The position numbers were made by a program, and so were the translations under genes. Under the pieces are notes generated by a model, which made no database searches, was not told the origin of the DNA, and was given only the letters and a program-made list of their open reading frames with translations. A stretch of DNA of 64,000 bases, from positions 155,534,488 through 155,598,487 of the forward strand of contig OY726560.1 of assembly GCA_963383645.1 (NCBI GenBank). Reading direction: 5' to 3'. Shown one piece after another: positions 32,937-44,750 of this stretch. The DNA is from Muscardinus avellanarius. Its lineage: Eukaryota; Chordata; Mammalia; Rodentia; Gliridae. Each line of letters begins with the position of its first letter. The stretch's first letter is position 1.

Positions 32937-32939
<3 letters not shown>
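32593..32939. other. Unique AT-rich sequence
   Basis: Nothing recognised. Confidence 0.3.
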
Positions 32940-32988
<49 letters not shown>

Positions 32989-33148
32989 CCAGGGGCATTC
33001 TACCTCTGTGGTACTCCCCTGGCCTTATTTGATTTTTTTTTTTATCTTGACAGGGTCTCACTGAATTGCTAAGGTTGGCCTCCAGCCTGCAATCCTCCTG
33101 TCTCAGCCTCCCAGTACCAGGATTACAGGTACGTGCAGGCCCAGCACA
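32940..33148 (-). mobile_element. B1-dID SINE with (TG)n tail
   Basis: About 23 TG units (32940-32986) run into a truncated ID arm, followed by a diverged B1 arm. Confidence 0.8.
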
Positions 33149-34465
33149 AGATAGTTTCTTAGCTGTGACAAGATCACCTGCTGTATTTAACATCTTTTTT
33201 TATTCAAATATGTTACCATGGAAAGAACATTGGGCCAGGGAACGACCAACTCTGTTCTAATTCCAGACTCAGCTGGCGAGGCTTTGCTAAGTCACTTCAC
33301 GTCTCGTTTTCCACATCTGCAAAATTTGGGGGTGGGACTCCGTCAGCTGTTCTCCAAGCTGGCTGTGCATGCTAGTTACTGGGAGAGCGTATTTAAAACC
33401 ATCCACGCTCAGGGCTTCTTGTTAGGGATCATCTTCACAGGCCTGGCAGAGGGCCAGACATCGCATTTTAAGACAGCTCCTCAGTTGATTCTAAGACGCT
33501 GGACTCGCTTCAAGAGTCTTTCCAGCTTTAACACGAAGTCGTTTTGGGATCTGCTCTTCCTCTCGATTACGGTTCATTTTCACTTTAGTGTACTTAGCCC
33601 ATCCACCTTGTAATTGTGGTTATTTTTGTCTTCCCCTCCTTTCCATGCTGTAATTTCCTCAGCAAAGTGTCTTGCTCATTTCTATGTGTTTCTTATTCTT
33701 TGGTACATGGCAGATTTTTACTGGGCATTCGCTAAAGTGGGCAGAGTTAGTAGATCTTACCCCAACTAGATCACTTTTCCTTGCCGAAATAAATCCCAAC
33801 TCAAACTGAACACAACACCTCCTTGTGTGATTCCTGCTAACTTGGGGATACACTCGGCAGCTCTGGTTCAGGAAGGGGAAGCTGGAGGTATTTGGAAGCG
33901 CTTAAAAATATTCTCAAAGTGAAATGTTGAATTATTGTTCTTATATAATAACATGGTGTCTGATTTGATCTACAGTTATGTTAATTATATGCTTGGTACT
34001 GGGTTTTGTAGGCAAAAGACTTTCAGTTTAAACCCAATTTATTGACAAGTTTTTAAGCAAAAAAAAAAAGTTGCTCTGGAAAGATGGAGTTTTCTGCAGA
34101 CCTCTGCATCACAGCAATGGCTGTGAGGATAAAATATCCCAATGGTGGCGAAATGTTGTTGGCAAGGGGAACTAAAGAAGGTATTATTCCTTGCTGGCCA
34201 TTGTGAAGCTGTACACACATCGGTACCATATTTATGCAAAGAAAAACTCAGAACACCATGAATAGTCTTACTAAATGAGTTTCCCTCCAAATTTGAAATA
34301 TCTCCAAATTTGAATGACAAATCTGTCCCCTCCAAATTTGAATAACATGTTGTTCCTGTTAAGCTGGAGGTATCCCATACAACTGCTAAATGCTCTCTGG
34401 GGTTTTATTTTTTTTTTTAAACACATAACTTTTAAGGAGGTTTACAAGTTTTATGGTCTTTCAAA
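33149..34465. other. Unique sequence with a MIR and a triplicated 13-mer
   Basis: The segment 33216-33330 reads as a plus-strand MIR (GGAAAGAACATTGGGCCAGG, AGTCACTTCACGTCTCGTTT, CCACATCTGCAAAAT). Three copies of CTCCAAATTTGAA lie at 34285, 34302 and 34330. The rest is unique with no exon supported. Confidence 0.45.
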
Positions 34466-35250
34466 TTCTTGAATTTTTTTTTTTTTTTGGTGGTACTGGG
34501 AATTGAACCCAAAGGCATTCTTATCTCAGAGCTAAACCCTCAGCCCTATTTTTAAAAAACGTGAGTCTTGCTAGGTTGCTTAGGCTGCCCTCCAATCTTC
34601 GATCCTGCTCTCTCACCCTCCCAAGTACTAGGGTTACAGGCATGCACCACCACACCCAGCTTTTGAAATAAAATTTGAAGTATGAAACTGTATTGTGATG
34701 TTCCACTGGAAAAGACATGTTTTTTAGCTGGAAAAACAATATAACACAGTCATTAGTAAATGGCTGACTTATTTAGGCTATTTTTTTTTTTTTTTTTTGT
34801 ACTGGGGATTGGGCCCATTGACATTGTACCTTTGAGCTGCACCACCAGCCTATTTTAAAACAGAGTATGACTAAGTTGTAGAAGGCCTTATTAAATTGCT
34901 GAACCCGTGATTTTTCTGTTTCAACCTTCCAAGAATTGGGATCACAGGCATGTGCCACCATGCCCCGTTTATTTGGTTATCTTTACAGGGAAAACGACAG
35001 AAATATGCAAACTACACCAGCATAACATATTTACTCTCTGTAGAACTAGGAATTGAACCCAGGGACATTTTACTTCTGAGCTACGCCCCAAGCCCTATTT
35101 TTATTCTTTATTTTGAAACAAGGGCCGATTGCAGAGGGCCTTACTAAGTAGCTGAAGCTGGCTGAGAACCTGCGATTCTCCTGTCTCAGTCTCCCTAGAA
35201 CTGTAATCCCTAGAACAGGGATTACAAGTGTGCATCACCCTCTCCAGGCT
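34466..35250 (-). mobile_element. Minus-strand SINE cluster
   Basis: Diverged dimers at 34472-34662, 34780-34970 and 35040-35250, separated by short unique spacers. Confidence 0.75.
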
Positions 35251-35576
35251 GTTGGGATTCTCCTAGCATTATTTTTTTTCCCTATGGCTGTAATTTAGTC
35301 ACTGCTCGAAGAAGGTAAGACTATGTGCAATCTACAGGAAAGCCAGCCATAACAAGGTTGGGTTGACTCCAGGTGACAGAACCTACGGCTCCGCATCCCG
35401 TCTGTGCTTGAAATTATAGACACATTCAGACAAACGGGGAGCCATCCTGAAGGCGAGGATAAACAACAGATACTGAAACATACACAGCGAATAAATCTAT
35501 GCCAAAGCACTCAGGCGCTTATGTTCCCTGGTGTCCTTGTCCACAGTTTGAGTCTGCCTAAGAAACCTCGAAGCAT
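35251..35576. other. Unique sequence
   Basis: No gene or repeat recognised. Confidence 0.35.
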
Positions 35577-35950
35577 AAACCGGGAGTGGTGCAGTACATC
35601 TGTAATCCCAGTACTTGGGAGGCTGAGACCGGATGATTGCAGGTTCGAGGGCAGCCTCAACGAGTGATGAGCCTCTCATCAACCTGGCGAGACCTTGTTT
35701 CAATACAAAAATAAAAACTTGGGAGCCGGGCGCACACCTGCAATCCCAGCATTCGGGAGGCTGAGACGGGAGGATGGCGGGCGGTTCGCTGTTGGCAGAC
35801 AGCCTCAGCTACTTAGTGAGGCCCTTTGCAATTCAGTGAGGCCCGGTCTCAAAATAAAGACTAAAAAACAGGGCAGGTGGTGTAGCTCGGAGGTAGCATG
35901 CCCCTGGGTTCCATCCCCAGTACTGCCAACCAAATAAATAAATAAACCTC
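35577..35950 (+). mobile_element. Two plus-strand SINEs directly upstream of the CpG island
   Basis: A B1-only unit (35578-35705) and a form A dimer (35722-35930) with an (AAAT)n tail. They mark the upstream edge of the promoter region. Confidence 0.8.
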
Positions 35951-36141
35951 GAAGCAACGGCATCAAGGAGCCGAGCAGTGCTGGGGAGGGACCCCCGCCC
36001 GCTCGCAGCCCGGGCACCCCGTGCCCGTCGTCCCGGGGTCACCCTCCGCCGGCCGGGGCCCCCGCACCCGAGGCGGGAGGCCGCCCCGAGGGCCCGGGGG
36101 CCGGGCGCGCGCCGTCGCCTCACAATCGGGGCGCGCGCCGC

Positions 36142-36149
36142 TGACGTCA
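36142..36149 (+). promoter_or_regulatory. ZRANB1: CRE, TGACGTCA
   Basis: A perfect palindromic CREB/ATF site, followed 109 bases later by a half-site (TGACGTTG, 36258-36265). Confidence 0.7.
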
Positions 36150-36193
36150 CGCGGCCGCGGCCCGCCTCCGGCGTCTGGAAAGAGGCGGCCGCC

Positions 36194-36226
36194 CATTGGC
36201 TGCGCCGCCGGGGCCCCGGGGCCAAT
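36194..36226. promoter_or_regulatory. ZRANB1: Paired CCAAT boxes (NF-Y type)
   Basis: ATTGG at 36194-36198 and CCAAT at 36222-36226, about 28 bases apart, in the usual -60 to -120 range if transcription starts near 36310. Confidence 0.65.
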
Positions 36227-36279
36227 GGCAGGGCGGCAAGCGGCGGGGTCCGGCCCTGACGTTGTGCGGCCGCCGCGGG

Positions 36280-36316
36280 GTTTATTTGGCTCCGGGTCCC
36301 CGGCCGCCGCCATTAG
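36280..36316 (+). promoter_or_regulatory. ZRANB1: TATA-like element and YY1-like start region
   Basis: GTTTATTTGG (36280-36289) is a weak TATA-like word. CCGCCATTA at 36306-36314 fits a YY1 initiator-type motif, so transcription may begin around here. Confidence 0.45.
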
Positions 36317-36610
36317 GAGTCCGCAGCGCCCGAGGCCGCCCCCTGCGCCCCCCGGCCCGCGCGTCCTCTCCGCCCCGCCGCCCCCGCCTCCGGCCGCCGG
36401 GAGCCGCGCGCGAGCCGGCGGGGACCATGTCCTGACTGAGGCGGGCGGGCGGAGGCGGCAGCAGCGGGCGGGCGGCGGCGCCGAGGGAGGCGGAGAGGGG
36501 CCGGGCTCGGCTCGTCGCCGCGGGCCGTGCGGGAGTCGCCGCCGCCGCCGCCGGGGCCCGAGCGTCGGACGGGGAGGAGGAGCGGGAGCTGGAGGAGCCG
36601 CCGCCGCCAG
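36310..36610 (+). other. ZRANB1: ZRANB1 non-coding exon 1
   Basis: The 3' edge is the donor CCGCCAG/GTAACC (GT at 36611-36612). The 5' edge is a guess from promoter motifs. I found only one ATG, at 36427, and it opens the two-codon frame ATG-TCC-TGA. The exon therefore does not extend the protein. The start site needs transcript data. Confidence 0.65.
36427..36435 (+). promoter_or_regulatory. ZRANB1: Minimal upstream ORF (Met-Ser-stop)
   Basis: GGGACCATGTCCTGA: purine at -3, one sense codon after Met, then TGA. Such short upstream frames can reduce translation of the main frame. The effect here is inferred. Confidence 0.55.
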
Positions 36611-36980
36611 GTAACCCGGCCTCGCGGGCGGCGGGGCCTCGGGCGGCGGCGCGGGCCGGGCGGGCAGGCCGGGCCGGCGCGTCCATCTTGGGCCGGAGGG
36701 AGGGTCCGCCGCGCCTGTTTACCGCCGGGCCAGCCGCCCGGTGGGCCTCGCCGCCGCTCGTCCCCGTTCCCCCCGCGTCCCCCCTGCGGATGCAGTCGGG
36801 GCGCGGGCTCTGCGGCCGTCGGTCCTTGGGGCCCTCGCCACAAGTTGGTGCTGGTCTCCAAACTTGTACCGCGGCCCTTGGGCCACTTTCCCCACGCCTC
36901 CCGCCGTGGCCTCCCGTAGTTGCCGTTTCCTAGAAAATCGAGGCGGGGGGCGACGGGCGGGTGTCGAGGAGGAGCTGGAG

Positions 36981-37159
36981 CGCAGGGAAAGATGATCTGG
37001 CCCTCTGCGTGAAACCAGGGTTGCTTAGTGCAGCGATCTCATTCTCCCTGCTGTGGTTTGGTGCGGGTCATTTCACAGACAAAAGAACTGTAATGAATAC
37101 TTGTATTAAACACAGGGATAAGGCAGTTTAGGTAAGCCTGGGAGCTTGAACTGGCTGTT
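36981..37159. other. CpG-island shore, unique
   Basis: The first unique stretch after the CpG island. Nothing recognised. Confidence 0.3.
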
Positions 37160-37183
37160 ATCTTTGAGATAAACTGGTGTTTT

Positions 37184-37358
37184 TTTTTTTTTTTTTTGGT
37201 GGTCCTGGTGATTGAACCCAGGGGCATTCAACTTCCGACCTACACCCCCAGCCCAATTTTTTTATTCTTTATTTTGAAACGGTCTCACGAAGCTGCAGAG
37301 GGCCTCATCAGTAGCTGAGGCTGGCCGCGAACCAGGATCCTCCTGTCGCAAACCTATG
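37184..37358 (-). mobile_element. ZRANB1: Truncated B1-dID SINE with 24-bp TSD
   Basis: The duplications at 37160-37183 and 37359-37382 differ at one base. The B1 arm stops inside CAGGATCCTCCTGTC, so the element is 5'-truncated, unusual here because most copies are full length. Confidence 0.9.
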
Positions 37359-37382
37359 ATCTTTGAGATACACTGGTGTTTT

Positions 37383-38300
37383 GAAAGTCCCTTGCTGAGA
37401 ATTTTGTATTTCAGTCACTCGATTCTCCCATAATTCCGTAGACTACCAGATTAAGCGCCACCTTCACCGTTCCCAAGGTTTTGGTATCCTTGTAATTGAT
37501 GTGATCAGGTTAATAAATGTACAAAAATACTGTTTTTAAGAACACAGTTTAAAAATATTTTTTGATTCTTGGAATTGTTATGTAACAAATAGTTCCTGTA
37601 CCTGCGGTCTCTCTTAGTTGACTTCCGTATCACTGTGCAACCTCCAGGGTACCCTCGTGTTGATCAAACATGGGTGACTCAATGTACAAACCATAAGCTT
37701 GGAGAAACCATAGGAATTTACATCTTGGCTTCTGCCAAGGGCCTTGGGAAAGTCATCTAAACTGTTTGGGAAATATAAAGCTGGGTCTCGCCTCCTGGTT
37801 ATTTTTAATTAAATGAGTAATTGAAAAAAATTCAAACTCTAATCTTAATTTTTGACTCTTAGGTAGGCAGTTTTCTTATACTAAATTTCATAACATTTTT
37901 ATTGGGCTTTTTTGGTGGGGGTTAAGAGGTAGTAGGGCAGTAATGACACATTTTACTCTTTCGGGGAGGATGTTATTTCGGGAAGAATGTCATGAGGGAC
38001 TTTTATTTCTGTTGCTGTTTCAACACCTTTTATTAATGCCTCGGAGCATTGGGACACCCATTTATTTACTCTTGAAATGTGCTTGGGTTAGTTTGATGAA
38101 CTCATTCATGGTAGTATATTTTAAGCTCTGGCCTTGATCCAGATATGTATGCTGATAGATGTTGCAGCGCATCACATTTAAAGTCTGAGGACTAACATAG
38201 TTTTGGAGCTCACAGTCTAGTCCTACATTTGAAGTAAATTGCTTCATACCTGTAATTGATACAGTCAGCCATTTCATGTGCCTTATATTATTTTTATTTA
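37383..38300. other. Unique intronic sequence
   Basis: About 900 AT-rich bases without SINEs. It may include conserved non-coding sequence; none can be proven here. Confidence 0.35.
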
Positions 38301-39547
38301 AATGTAATCTTTTTTGTCATGCTGGGGATGGAACTCAGGGGCATTCTACCTCCAAGCTATACCCCCAGCCCTATTTTTTATTCTTTATTTTGAAACAGGG
38401 TCTCACTGAGTTGCTGAGGGCCTCACTAAGTAGCTGAGGCTGCCTTCGAACCAGATCTTTCTGTCTCAGCCTCTCTAAATGTAAATTTTAAGGAAACTGG
38501 AGTTGTAGAAGTAAAAATTGTAGCTTTTCACTTGTTCAATTTTTTTTGTGTGGTATTGGGGGTGGAACCCAGGGGCATTCTACCTTCAAGCTACCCCTAG
38601 TACTATTTTTTATTCTTTTTTTTTTTTTTTTTTTTTTAGTGGTACCGGGGATGGAACCCAGAGGCTTTCTACCTCCAGGCTATACTCCCAGACCTTGGTT
38701 TTTTATATTTTATTTGGAAACAGGGTCTCACTAAGTTGCTGAAAGCCTCACTAAGTAGCTGAGGCTGGCTTCGAACCTGTGCGATCCTCCTGTGTCTCAG
38801 CCTCTCAAGTGCGGGGATTACAAGCTTGCCCACCACGCCCGGCTTTTTATTCTTTATTTTGAGACAGAGTCTCACTAAGTTCCGAAGGGCCTCACTAAGT
38901 AGCTGAGGCTGTCTGTGAACCACGATCCTCCTGACTCAGCCTCCCAAATGCTGGGATTACAAGCATGCACCACCACGCCTGGCTCGACCTGTTTTCTATT
39001 TCATTTGGAAACAGGATCTCACTAAGTTTCTGAGAGCCTCACTAAATAGCTGAGGCTGGCTTCCAACCGGCACGATCCTTCTGTTTCTGTCTCAGTCTCC
39101 CAAGTACTGGGATTACAAGCGTGCACCATCACACCCGGCTTCTTTTTTTTTTTTTTTAATTCTTTATTTTGAAACGGTCTCACTCAGTTACAGAGGGTCT
39201 CGCTAGTAGCTGAGACTGTCCGCAAACCTGGGATCCTCGTGTTTCAGCCTCCCAAGTACTGGGATACAAGCATATGCCACCACGCTCGGCTTCATCTCTC
39301 TGAAATGGTCATCTGCTGGTCGGATATGTTCTTTATTCAGAGCTTATGTAATTGCTCTCGCTCTCTTGCTTTTTATGGTATTAAGGATTGAACTTAGGGG
39401 CAGTCTATCTTCAAGTTACACCCCAGGCTTATTTTTTCTTTTGAAACAGGGTTTTTCTGGGTTGATGAGTCTCAGTTCTTGCTGGGGCTGTGATCCTCCT
39501 GTCTCATTCTCTTAAGTATGAGGATTACAGGAATCACCATGCCTGGC
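38301..39547 (-). mobile_element. Minus-strand SINE cluster
   Basis: Dimers at 38312-38480 (truncated), 38625-38845 (form B, nested in an older copy whose ID arm is 38545-38600 and B1 arm 38845-38983), 38985-39140 (B1), 39145-39290 (B1) and 39372-39548. Confidence 0.8.
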
Positions 39548-39558
39548 TAAATGTTGTC

Positions 39559-39767
39559 CTGTTTTTTTGGTACTGGGGATGGAACCCAAGGGCATTCTAC
39601 CTTCGAGCTATATCCCCAGCCCTATTTTTTATTCTTTATTTTGAAACGGGGCCTCCCTGAGTTGCAAAAGGCCTCACTAAGTAGCTGAGGCTATTGGCAA
39701 ACCTGCGATTCTCCTGTCTCAGCCTCCCAAATGCTGGGATTACAAGCATGTGCCACTGTGCCTGGCT
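39559..39767 (-). mobile_element. B1-dID SINE, form A, with TSD
   Basis: TSD TAAATGTTGTC lies at 39548-39558 and 39768-39778. Complete dimer. Confidence 0.85.
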
Positions 39768-39795
39768 TAAATGTTGTCTTTTGAGAAGCTTTTTT

Positions 39796-39989
39796 TTTTT
39801 TTTTTTGGTGGTACTGGGGGTTCCCGGAAGCCCTTCTACCTCCGGGCTATACTCCCAGACCTATTTTATACTTTTTTATCTGGAAACAGGGTCTCTTAAG
39901 CCAGCGCAGCTGACTTCGAACCTGCGTGGTCCTCCTGTCTCCGCCTTCCAAGCCTGGGGATTACAAGACTATGCCATCACGCCCCCGGC
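39796..39989 (-). mobile_element. Form C SINE with TSD
   Basis: TSD TTGAGAAGCTTTTTT lies at 39781-39795 and 39990-40004. The palindrome is TTCCCGGAA (39821-39829), a one-base variant that still fits a STAT site. Confidence 0.9.
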
Positions 39990-40004
39990 TTGAGAAGCTT
40001 TTTT

Positions 40005-40128
40005 GAAAGAGATATATCCATTCACTTTTCATTTTTTTCAAATGAGACTTTGTCCCTTTTTTTCTCTCGTATTTTCTAGCCTGTATTTCAGTTGGTCTTT
40101 TTATGTTTTTATTCTGCTTCCCAGCTAG

Positions 40129-40132
<4 letters not shown>
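40005..40132. other. Unique spacer
   Basis: Nothing recognised. Confidence 0.3.
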
Positions 40133-40179
<47 letters not shown>

Positions 40180-40365
40180 TGGTATTGGGGATTTAGCCCA
40201 GAGGCATTGTTCCCCTGAGCTATATACCCTCAGCCCTTTTTATTTTGAAACAGGGTTTATTAGGTTGTTGAGAGTCTTGCTGAGACTGTTCCTGAACCTG
40301 CGATCCTCTTGTTTCAGCCTCCCAAGTACAGGGATTATAGTCACCTGCTACTATGCCCAGCTCCA
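40133..40365 (-). mobile_element. B1-dID SINE with (TG)n tail
   Basis: About 22 TG units (40133-40178) abut a diverged minus dimer. Confidence 0.8.
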
Positions 40366-40704
40366 AATAGGTTTTTAAGACCTCTGAGAAATGAGTATTT
40401 ATGGAGATCATATATTTAGCATTGAAAATACAGACACATGGTACGACAAAGTATTTTTGGCTATATAGGTATTCCCAGATAAGCAATTTGTATTCTGCCA
40501 AGCATTGGAGTTTCTGGAATTTTGATGATTTTTGAGATAAGGTATTTGAAGTTATGGCTATCTCTTAAAAATGTTTGGTATATATATATGTATTTCAGCA
40601 AGGTTCTATGTCTGGAGAATCCTCAACGTTTTTATAATGAAGTCCTATTACTCAAATGAAAACCATATTTCTGTGGTTTACTTTTCAGTTGGGGGCTATT
40701 ACTT
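40366..40704. other. Unique AT-rich sequence
   Basis: No feature recognised. Confidence 0.3.
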
Positions 40705-40920
40705 TTTTTTTTTTTTTTTCTTTTGCAGGTCTGGGGGTGAAACACGGGGCATTCGACCTCTGGGCTATACCCCCTGCCCTATTTTTTATTATTTTGAAAC
40801 AGGGTCTCACTAAGTTGTGGAGGGCCTCACTAAGTAGCTGAGGCTGGCCGCGGACCTCGACGCTCCGTTTTAGCCTCCCCAATGCTGGGATTACGAGCGT
40901 GCGCACCATGCCCGGCTTCT
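40705..40920 (-). mobile_element. B1-dID SINE, form A
   Basis: Complete dimer with a T-rich tail. The ID arm has CTGGGGGTGAAACACGGGG. Confidence 0.85.
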
Positions 40921-41384
40921 TACTTGTTTTTGAATTTGACACCAGTGACAATAAGATTAGCCATCCCATGTTTGTATATAGGTAATACAGTATCATGGCA
41001 AGGAGGGAATCTACAGCCTCAGTTTGCATTCTCAACCCCAGATGCTGGCCGCATGTGTCACGGCAAGTGAGACGGAATACGTGATTCATTGCTGCCTGTT
41101 AAGATCCTTGAAGGAAAACACAAACACGTTGGCTCATAGTATTGTTATATACAAGTATAATACATGCACTTATGCAGTACCTAGGTGGATGCCCGTGTAT
41201 TTGCAAAGTAGATGTGTGTTTCTGTTGTGTTGAATGTGAGTAGGAGACGTGCTGTTTCATGGGCTGCTTGGTGGTGAATCATCCGGACTTACCCACTGCA
41301 CTTATGTGGAAACTCGTCCTCTTTCAGTCCATGAAAAGACTTTTTCTCCTAAAACTGTCTGATTTTTTTCTTTTTTCTTTTTTT
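40921..41384. other. Unique intronic sequence
   Basis: No gene or repeat recognised. Confidence 0.35.
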
Positions 41385-42344
41385 TTTTTTGACCTCTGAG
41401 CTACACCCCTTGCTCAATTTTTTATTCTATATTTTGAAACAGGGTCTCACTGAGTTGCGGAGGGCCTCAGTATCTGAGGCTGTCGGGGAACTGCGATCCT
41501 CAGGTCTCCGGCTCCCAAATGCTGGGATTACAAGCATGTGCTACCACACCCAGCTTCTTCTTCTTTTTTTTTTTTTTTGAAACTGGGTCTTACCAAGTTG
41601 CAAAGGGCCTAAGAAGCTGAGGCTGGTGGTGAGCCACCATCCTTCTGTCTCAGCTTCCAAAATGCTGAGATGACAAGTTGGGCCACCAGGCCTGGCTTAT
41701 CTACACCTCTGTGTATATTTTGTGGTATTGGGGATTGAACCCAGGGTGTTCTACCTCTGAGCCATACCGCAGTCGTATTTTTTTTTTTTTTTTTTTTTTT
41801 TTGGGTGGTACTGGGGTTCCTGGAAGCCCTGCTACCTCTGGGCTACACTCCCAGACCTATTTTTACATTTTTATTTGGAAACAGGGTCTCTTAAGCCAGT
41901 GCGCGCAGCTGGCTTCGAACCTGCGCGATCCTCCTGTCTCTGCCTCCCAAGCGGGGATTACAAGCGTTTCGCCACCACGCCTGGCCTATTTTATTTCTTA
42001 ATTTGAAACAGGGTCTCATTAGGTTGCTGAGCATTTTGCTACATTGTTGAGGCTGTGCTGGAACCTGTGGTCCTCCTGTTTCAGCCTTCCAAGTATTGGG
42101 AAGCCAAGCATGCTCCAACATACTCACCTAGAAAATAGTTTATATAGCTGGACATGATGGCTGGTTCATGGTTGTAACCCCAGAATTTAAGAGGCTGACA
42201 AAGGAAGATTGCAGGTTGAGGACAGCTTCAGCAAGTAGCAAGATTTTCTCATCAACCTAGTGAGACTGTTTCAAAACAACAACAAAAATAAAAGGGCTGA
42301 GGGTGTAGCTTGGAGGAGATAGAATGCCCCAAGGTTCAATCCCC

Positions 42345-42388
<44 letters not shown>
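41385..42388. mobile_element. SINE cluster with a nested form C copy
   Basis: Minus dimer 41385-41555; B1 piece 41575-41697; an older minus dimer (ID arm 41718-41780, B1 arm 41986-42125) split by form C copy 41785-41985 with TTCCTGGAA at 41817-41825; plus dimer 42145-42345 with (CA)n 42350-42388. Confidence 0.8.
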
Positions 42389-42393
<5 letters not shown>

Positions 42394-42544
42394 TATATAA
42401 AAACCCTCCCCTCAAGGTTCATATACCTTTTAAGTATAACTAGATCTAAACTCAACTGATAAACTTCCTGGAAAACTAGGCAGTTTTATTTAGGCTATAT
42501 GCATTTGTAAAGTGTATTTTCATAGAATTATGCCAGTATTTTTT
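42389..42544. other. Unique spacer
   Basis: Nothing recognised. Confidence 0.3.
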
Positions 42545-43195
42545 TTTCTCTCTGTGTGTTTAGTACTGGAGATTTAACCCAGGGCATTCTACCTCCAAGC
42601 TATATCCCCAGCCCTGTTTTTTTAATTTTTAAAATTTTTATTTTTTGGTACTACTGAGGGTGGAACCCAGAGGCTTTCTACCTCCAAGCTATACTTCCAG
42701 ACCTGTTTTATATTTTATTTGGAAACAGGGTCTCACTAAGTTGCTGAGTGCCTCACTAAGTAGCTGAGGCTGGCTTTGAACCTGTGCGATCCTCCAGTCT
42801 CAGCCTCCCAAGCGCTGGGATTACAGGCGTGCGCCACCACAGCTGGTGTCCCAGCCCTGGTTTATTTTTAGTTTGAAACAGAGTCAATAGGATGATGAGA
42901 GTTTTAACTACTTGCTGAGGCTGTTCTTGAAGCTGCCATCCTCCTGTCTCAGCCTTCCAAGTACTAGGATTACAAGTGTGTGCCACTATGCTTGGCAAAT
43001 GCCTGTAATTTTACTACTTGAAAAAACTGGATCAACAAACATACTTTGTTTTCTGAGAGGGTCGTAGTTTGGTTAAGATTAAGTTTTTGAGTCCTGCATG
43101 GTGGCACATGCTTGTAATCCTAGCATTGCTGAGGCTGTCCTTGAACCTGCAGTCTTCCTGTTTTAGCCTCCTAAGCACTGGGATTAGTGTATGAA
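42545..43195. mobile_element. SINE cluster
   Basis: An older minus dimer (ID arm 42560-42617, B1 arm 42855-43000) split by form B copy 42640-42848; then fragments of a further SINE 43095-43190 with mixed orientation. Confidence 0.75.
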
Positions 43196-43680
43196 CATTT
43201 GTTAGTTTTTTTTTTTTAATTTAGTCATCTTTGTGAAGTAGCATATCCTCATTTTTATTTGCATTTCCCTAATGACTAATAATATTTTTTTACATGTGTA
43301 TTGGTCATTTGCATATCTTTAAAGAAATTTCTAGCTGGGTATGGTGGTGCACGCTTGTAATCCCAGTATTTGTAATCCCAGTATTTGGGAAGCTGAGACA
43401 GGATTACGCAGGTTTGAAGCCAGCCTCAGCTACTTAGTGAGGCTCTCAGCAACTTAGTGTTTCCAAATAAAATATAAAATAGACCAGGGAGTTTAGCCCA
43501 GAGGTAGAATGCCCCTGGGTTCCATCCCCAGTACCCCCCCCAACCAAATCTATTCTAATCTTTGCCCATTATTTGAGTTGTTTACTTTTTTTTCTTGAGC
43601 TATAAGAAAACAACACAAAAAGGGATTCTTTATATGTTCTTGATATAAGTGCCTATCTCACAGGGTCCTTGAGGGTTAAA
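43196..43680 (-). mobile_element. Old L1 fragment split by a form B SINE
   Basis: ATTTGCATTTCCCTAATGAC and GTATTGGTCATTTGCATATC (43255-43320), then TTTGCCCATTATTTGAGTTG and TTCTTTATATGTTCTTGATA (43562-43645), are the reverse strand of the ORF2 3' end of mammalian L1s. A plus-strand form B SINE (43334-43540) sits between and has a tandem duplication of TGTAATCCCAGTATT. Confidence 0.65.
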
Positions 43681-43765
43681 CGAGTTAATATATGTAAGGT
43701 ATTAGAATTATGACTGGCACAAACTAACTGCTTAGCAAGTTTTAGCTGTTATTTACTTTGCTGAT
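43650..43765 (+). mobile_element. MIR element
   Basis: CCTATCTCACAGGGTCCTTG, GGTTAAACGAGTTAATATAT and GACTGGCACAAACTAACTGC follow the MIR 3' half. Confidence 0.6.
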
Positions 43766-43939
43766 TGAACAAGGCTGACCCTGGCAAAATTGTGAAATAG
43801 ATGAGGTTGGCCTAGATATTCACCTCATACTACTGATTCGGGTAAGCAGTGTCTTCAGTCTGTTGCTGTCTCTGTCATTCCTTCCCAGGATGCCCTTTAT
43901 TAACATTCTCCCTGCCCTACAATGCTGAAATAGCCTTAT
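43766..43939. other. Unique spacer
   Basis: No feature recognised. Confidence 0.3.
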
Positions 43940-44566
<627 letters not shown>

Positions 44567-44750
44567 CTGAGGATTGAACCCAGGGGCATTCTACCTGTAA
44601 GCTACATCACCAGCTGTATTTTATTTTTTAGTTTGAAAAAAGGTTTCACCAGGTTGCAGAGGGCTTTGCTAAATTGCTAATGCTCCTGTGATCAGCAACT
44701 GTTTTAGTCTCCTAAGAACTGGATTATAGATGTATAACACCATGCCTGGT
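44567..44750 (-). mobile_element. Diverged B1-dID SINE
   Basis: ID arm with GAGGATTGAACCCAGGGGC; the B1 arm is partly deleted. Confidence 0.75.

Larger units (their letters stand above)
35960..36980 (+). promoter_or_regulatory. ZRANB1: CpG-island promoter of ZRANB1
   Basis: About 1 kb of very CpG-dense, SINE-free sequence. It holds a cluster of promoter motifs (36142-36315), a non-coding first exon and a splice donor. Assignment to ZRANB1 rests on position: it is the only CpG island upstream of the coding exon, on the same strand, with no other gene between. Confidence 0.85.

Noticed and set aside
35833..36919. Long Arg/Pro/Ala/Gly-rich frames on both strands of the CpG island
   Set aside because: GC-rich sequence lacks stops. 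The frames overlap each other on both strands, and the region is better explained as promoter plus non-coding exon.
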